A stretch of 64,000 nt of DNA from Proteromonas lacertae (lineage: Eukaryota > Sar > Bigyra > Opalinata > Proteromonadidae), in contig NGBS01001170.1 of assembly GCA_002245135.1 (NCBI GenBank), positions 62,001-126,000 on the forward strand. The letters run 5' to 3'. Position 1 is the first letter of the stretch. Each line of letters begins with the position of its first letter. The position numbers and the translations under genes are program-made. The notes under the pieces are model-generated. The model was not told the origin of the DNA and did no database searches. It was given only the letters and a program-made list of their open reading frames with translations. Of the stretch, positions 61,137 to 64,000 are shown piece by piece.

Positions 61137-62481
61137 ATGGAACCTATATCGATATTCTTTGCCTATATTGTAAAAAATCAATTAAATGAAGTTAAAAAAT
61201 ATATTGAGAATAAAACTGTGGATATAAATTGTCAAGATAGTGAAGGAGTGAGTGGTTTATGTGTGGCTTGTTATCACGAAAGATATGAAATAATTCAATA
61301 TTTGTGTGAAAATGGTGTAGATGCTTTAATTGTTTCAAGTAGAACTGGAAGTAGTTGTCTGCATTATGCAATAAGAACCAATAATTATGAAATAGTAGAT
61401 TATTTAGTGAAATATAATAACAAATTAGTGAATATTTGTTCTAAAAATGGTGATAGTCCTTTGATGTTTGCTTGTGTAGAAGGTAATTATGATGTAATAT
61501 CATTATTATTAGCAGAAAAGGCAGATATAAAATGTATAAGTAATAATAGATTAACTGCTTATCACTGTTTAATTCAAAGAAATCGAAATGACAAAGATAT
61601 TTGTGATATATTGAAATTAATGAAAAGCTGTGATGATAGTGAAACTATATTTTATAGTAATGGAATAGGAAATACAATTCTTCACTTATGTGCTGAACGA
61701 AATTATAAAAATTGTATAGAATATTTATTATCATTAAAATTCCCAGAAAGAATAAGAAACAAAAGTGGTAAAGTTGCTTTAGATTTATGTAAAGGAGAAT
61801 GTAAAAAGATATTATTAGAATCATGGAATAAAGAGAATGAAATATTAAAAGATGATGATAGTAATATAGTTGAAGGTTTAGAGAATGATAATTCAAATTT
61901 AATAAATACAAAAAATAAAAGTAACAATAAAAAGAATCAAAAGAAGAAATCATCTCATAATAGTGGTAAGAGTAATGATAAAACAGTAGAACCAATACAG
62001 AAGCAATCACTTCCTCATACTCCTGCAATATCAAATCCTCAATCACCACCATTAACATTAACAAAGACAAAATCGATAAAACAATTTCCTAAGTCTCCAT
62101 CTGTTGTTATTCAACCTGAAATGATAAAAATGAATGATGATGATAATAATAATGGAAAAAATGACATCGAAGGTAATAATAATATAGATGAACTAATTAG
62201 TAAATTAATGGAAGAGAATATTCCAAACTGTTCAATATTAGATATTCACTATAAACATATATTTGGAAAAGATATTAATGAGTTGAGTATTAGTCAACTG
62301 GAGTCTTTGGAGTCTTTTCATTTGCAGGTATATTAATTATAATCATTCTAATTTTTTAATAAACTAGATGTTAAAGAATGTAATAGAACATAAATCCATG
62401 ATTTTAGTAGAAAGAACAAGAGAAGAGGAAGAAGAGAACATACTTAGACAGAATTTAATTGATCGTTTATTAAACCAGTGA
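61137..62481 (+). CDS. Ankyrin-repeat protein
   Basis: Exons 61137-62327 and 62368-62481 give 434 residues. Ankyrin repeats span roughly residues 1-230 (for example GSSCLHYAIRTNNYEIVDYL, GDSPLMFACVEGNYDVISLL, GNTILHLCAERNYKNCIEYL). A basic Ser/Pro/Asn-rich linker follows, then a helical C-terminus (LISKLMEENIPNCSILDIHY..., ending RLLNQ) of unknown type. The gene stops with TGA. It probably mediates protein binding; the partner is unknown. Confidence 0.8.
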
Positions 62482-62660
62482 TAATTAAGATATTTAATGT
62501 TTCATTAAATAATAGATTTTTATTGTTTTTATCATGTTTTATGGTATTACATAGAAAAATCTTTCAAAAATTCTTAAAAGCACGATCTGAGTCAAGTATA
62601 CAAATCCCTATTTGCATTATAGATATTAATTTTTGTACAATCAAAAATTTAATATTTAAA

Positions 62661-64000
62661 ATGGGTTGTGCTGAAAGCACTCCACAATTAGTTGATATAC
62701 CCTCCGGTGAAGATGCCGAAGCAAATGAAGCCGCAGAAGTAATAGATGATGTTCAAGAAGCAGCTGAGCTTCTAAATCCATCAAATGCTCTTTCTTCACA
62801 AGTGGAAGTATGTTCTTGTTACTATATAATTTACAGTTAATTATATCGTGCGCGAATTTAATTGAGTTAGATCAGGATTCAAAATCTGACCCATTTGTAG
62901 TGTTTTATGAAAAGAAGTTGGATGGTTGGGTTGAAATTGGCAGAACAGAAGTATTGATCGATAATACAAAGTATTAATATTGTTTTATAAATTAGTCCTC
63001 AATTTACTCATCATTTCCCATTCACATATCGTTTTGAAGAAAATCAAATTATAAAATTTGATGTATTTGATGCAGATGGAGTTGTTAGTGATTCTACACA
63101 CATATCTTTTTAGATTAACTAAATTGACCATTTAATTCCTTAATTGGTATAATTAGATTTAGCAAAGCAAGATTTTATAGGTTCAGCTGAAGTGCTGTTT
63201 GCTAATGTAATAGCTTCAAGATGTTGTCAAGTGACCATGCCATTGGTTAAAGGAAAGGATAGTAAAAGAGGATTAATCAACATAAAAGCTGAAGAAATGT
63301 CCAATCAAAATGCAGTTGTAGAACTTCAATTTACATTAAGAGATTGTACTTTGAAAGATGGATTTTATTACTTTATCCAAGTATTTAGATATAGTAAAAT
63401 GGGGGATGATGCATGCTACAGAACTGAAGTAGTAAAGAAAGAAGATAATAATTTAGAATTCAGTGATTTTACAATTAATATTCAACCATTATGTAATGGA
63501 GATAATGTATATATATTATATATATAATCATTTTTTTATATAATAGTTTCGACCTTTGAACTTTCGAATAATGAGATGGGGTAAGAATGGAGCACATGTT
63601 ATATCAGCTATCTGTCAAGTATTATATTTACATATAATCCAATTAATAGACATGTTTGAATGATATGCAAAACAATTCACCCTTAATACCATTAAAGAAT
63701 AAAGAGAATAGCACTGTTGGATATTTAAAGATAGAAAAATGTAATATTGTTCCTAAACCAACATTCTTAGAGTATATTCGTGGAGGATGTGAAATGAACT
63801 TTATGGTAGCAATAGACTTTGCTGCTACAAATGGAGATCCATCACAACCAACATCACTCCATTACATTGATCCAGAAGGTACTTTAAATCAATATGAAAG
63901 AGCAATTTATTCTGTAGGAAGTGTTTTAGAGTTCTATGATAATGATAGGTTATTCCCAGTGTATGGATTTGGTGGTGTAGTTGATGGTAAACCTAATCAC
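62661..64000 (+). CDS. Copine (5' part)
   Basis: The gene runs off the window. MGCAESTPQLVD at the start suggests N-myristoylation/palmitoylation, as in plant BON copines. Two C2 domains follow: LIISCANLIELDQDSKSDPF with FDVFDADG, and a second covering roughly 63190-63660. The copine (vWA-like) domain begins with FLEYIRGGCEMNFMVAIDFA, NGDPSQPTSLHYI and FPVYGFGG. Exons are separated by introns of 25-70 nt; the one near 63090-63159 is longer and less certain. Copines are calcium-dependent membrane-binding proteins. Confidence 0.85.

Overview
The window is nuclear DNA from a microbial eukaryote with a very AT-rich genome. Genes are dense, lie on both strands, and are cut by many very short introns. 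The introns I could place by reading frame are mostly 24-55 nt, nearly always start GTAT and usually end TAG. The standard code fits: TAA, TAG and TGA all end recognisable genes (TGA ends the SAE1-like and ankyrin genes). A full CFAP70-like gene points to a flagellated or ciliated lineage. A B12-dependent (class II) ribonucleotide reductase and an archaeal/bacterial-style radical SAM-SPASM protein are typical of anaerobic or transfer-prone protists and zoosporic fungi. I cannot name the species.

Layout. 1-8.5 kb: tail of an EF-hand gene, a degenerate sirtuin-like protein, a two-TM membrane protein, a 67-residue helical protein, a divergent Hsp110-like protein with a chromo/Tudor-like tail, and the first of three related type II membrane glycosyltransferase-like genes. 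8.5-12.5 kb: two more glycosyltransferase-like copies, the middle one broken. 12.5-20 kb: a coiled-coil protein, RGP1, the ribonucleotide reductase, a GNAT acetyltransferase and an unknown gene. 20-26.5 kb: two genes in opposite orientation sharing an identical OGFr-domain exon, flanking a pseudokinase gene. 26.6-30.4 kb: an unknown gene and a BTB-Ig-SPRY gene whose inverted partner lies at 46.2-48.5 kb. 31-36 kb: a lipid-anchored pseudokinase-LRR gene and the radical SAM gene. 36-38 kb: a decayed hAT-type DNA transposon. 38-46 kb: CFAP70, an EAF-like protein, a zinc-ribbon protein, TRAPPC12 and a calpain-like protein. 48.6-58.8 kb, mostly minus strand: a kinesin with a WW domain, two tandem phosphoglycerate-mutase-like genes, SAE1, a membrane-anchored MOCOS-like desulfurase, an NDUFAF3-like gene (plus strand) and a DDX21-like helicase. 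59-64 kb, plus strand: an ePHD-finger protein, an ankyrin protein and the first part of a copine.

The genes mostly belong to ordinary eukaryotic housekeeping: trafficking (RGP1, TRAPPC12), SUMO activation, transcription and chromatin, ribosome biogenesis, and cilia. There is no operon logic. Two themes stand out. First, at least five proteins keep an enzyme fold but lack the residues needed for catalysis (sirtuin-like, two pseudokinases, calpain-like, Hsp110-like). Second, recent inverted or tandem duplication is common, with copies accumulating single-base frame breaks. Some frame breaks, notably two in the ribonucleotide reductase, could be real decay or assembly indels, and raw reads would decide.
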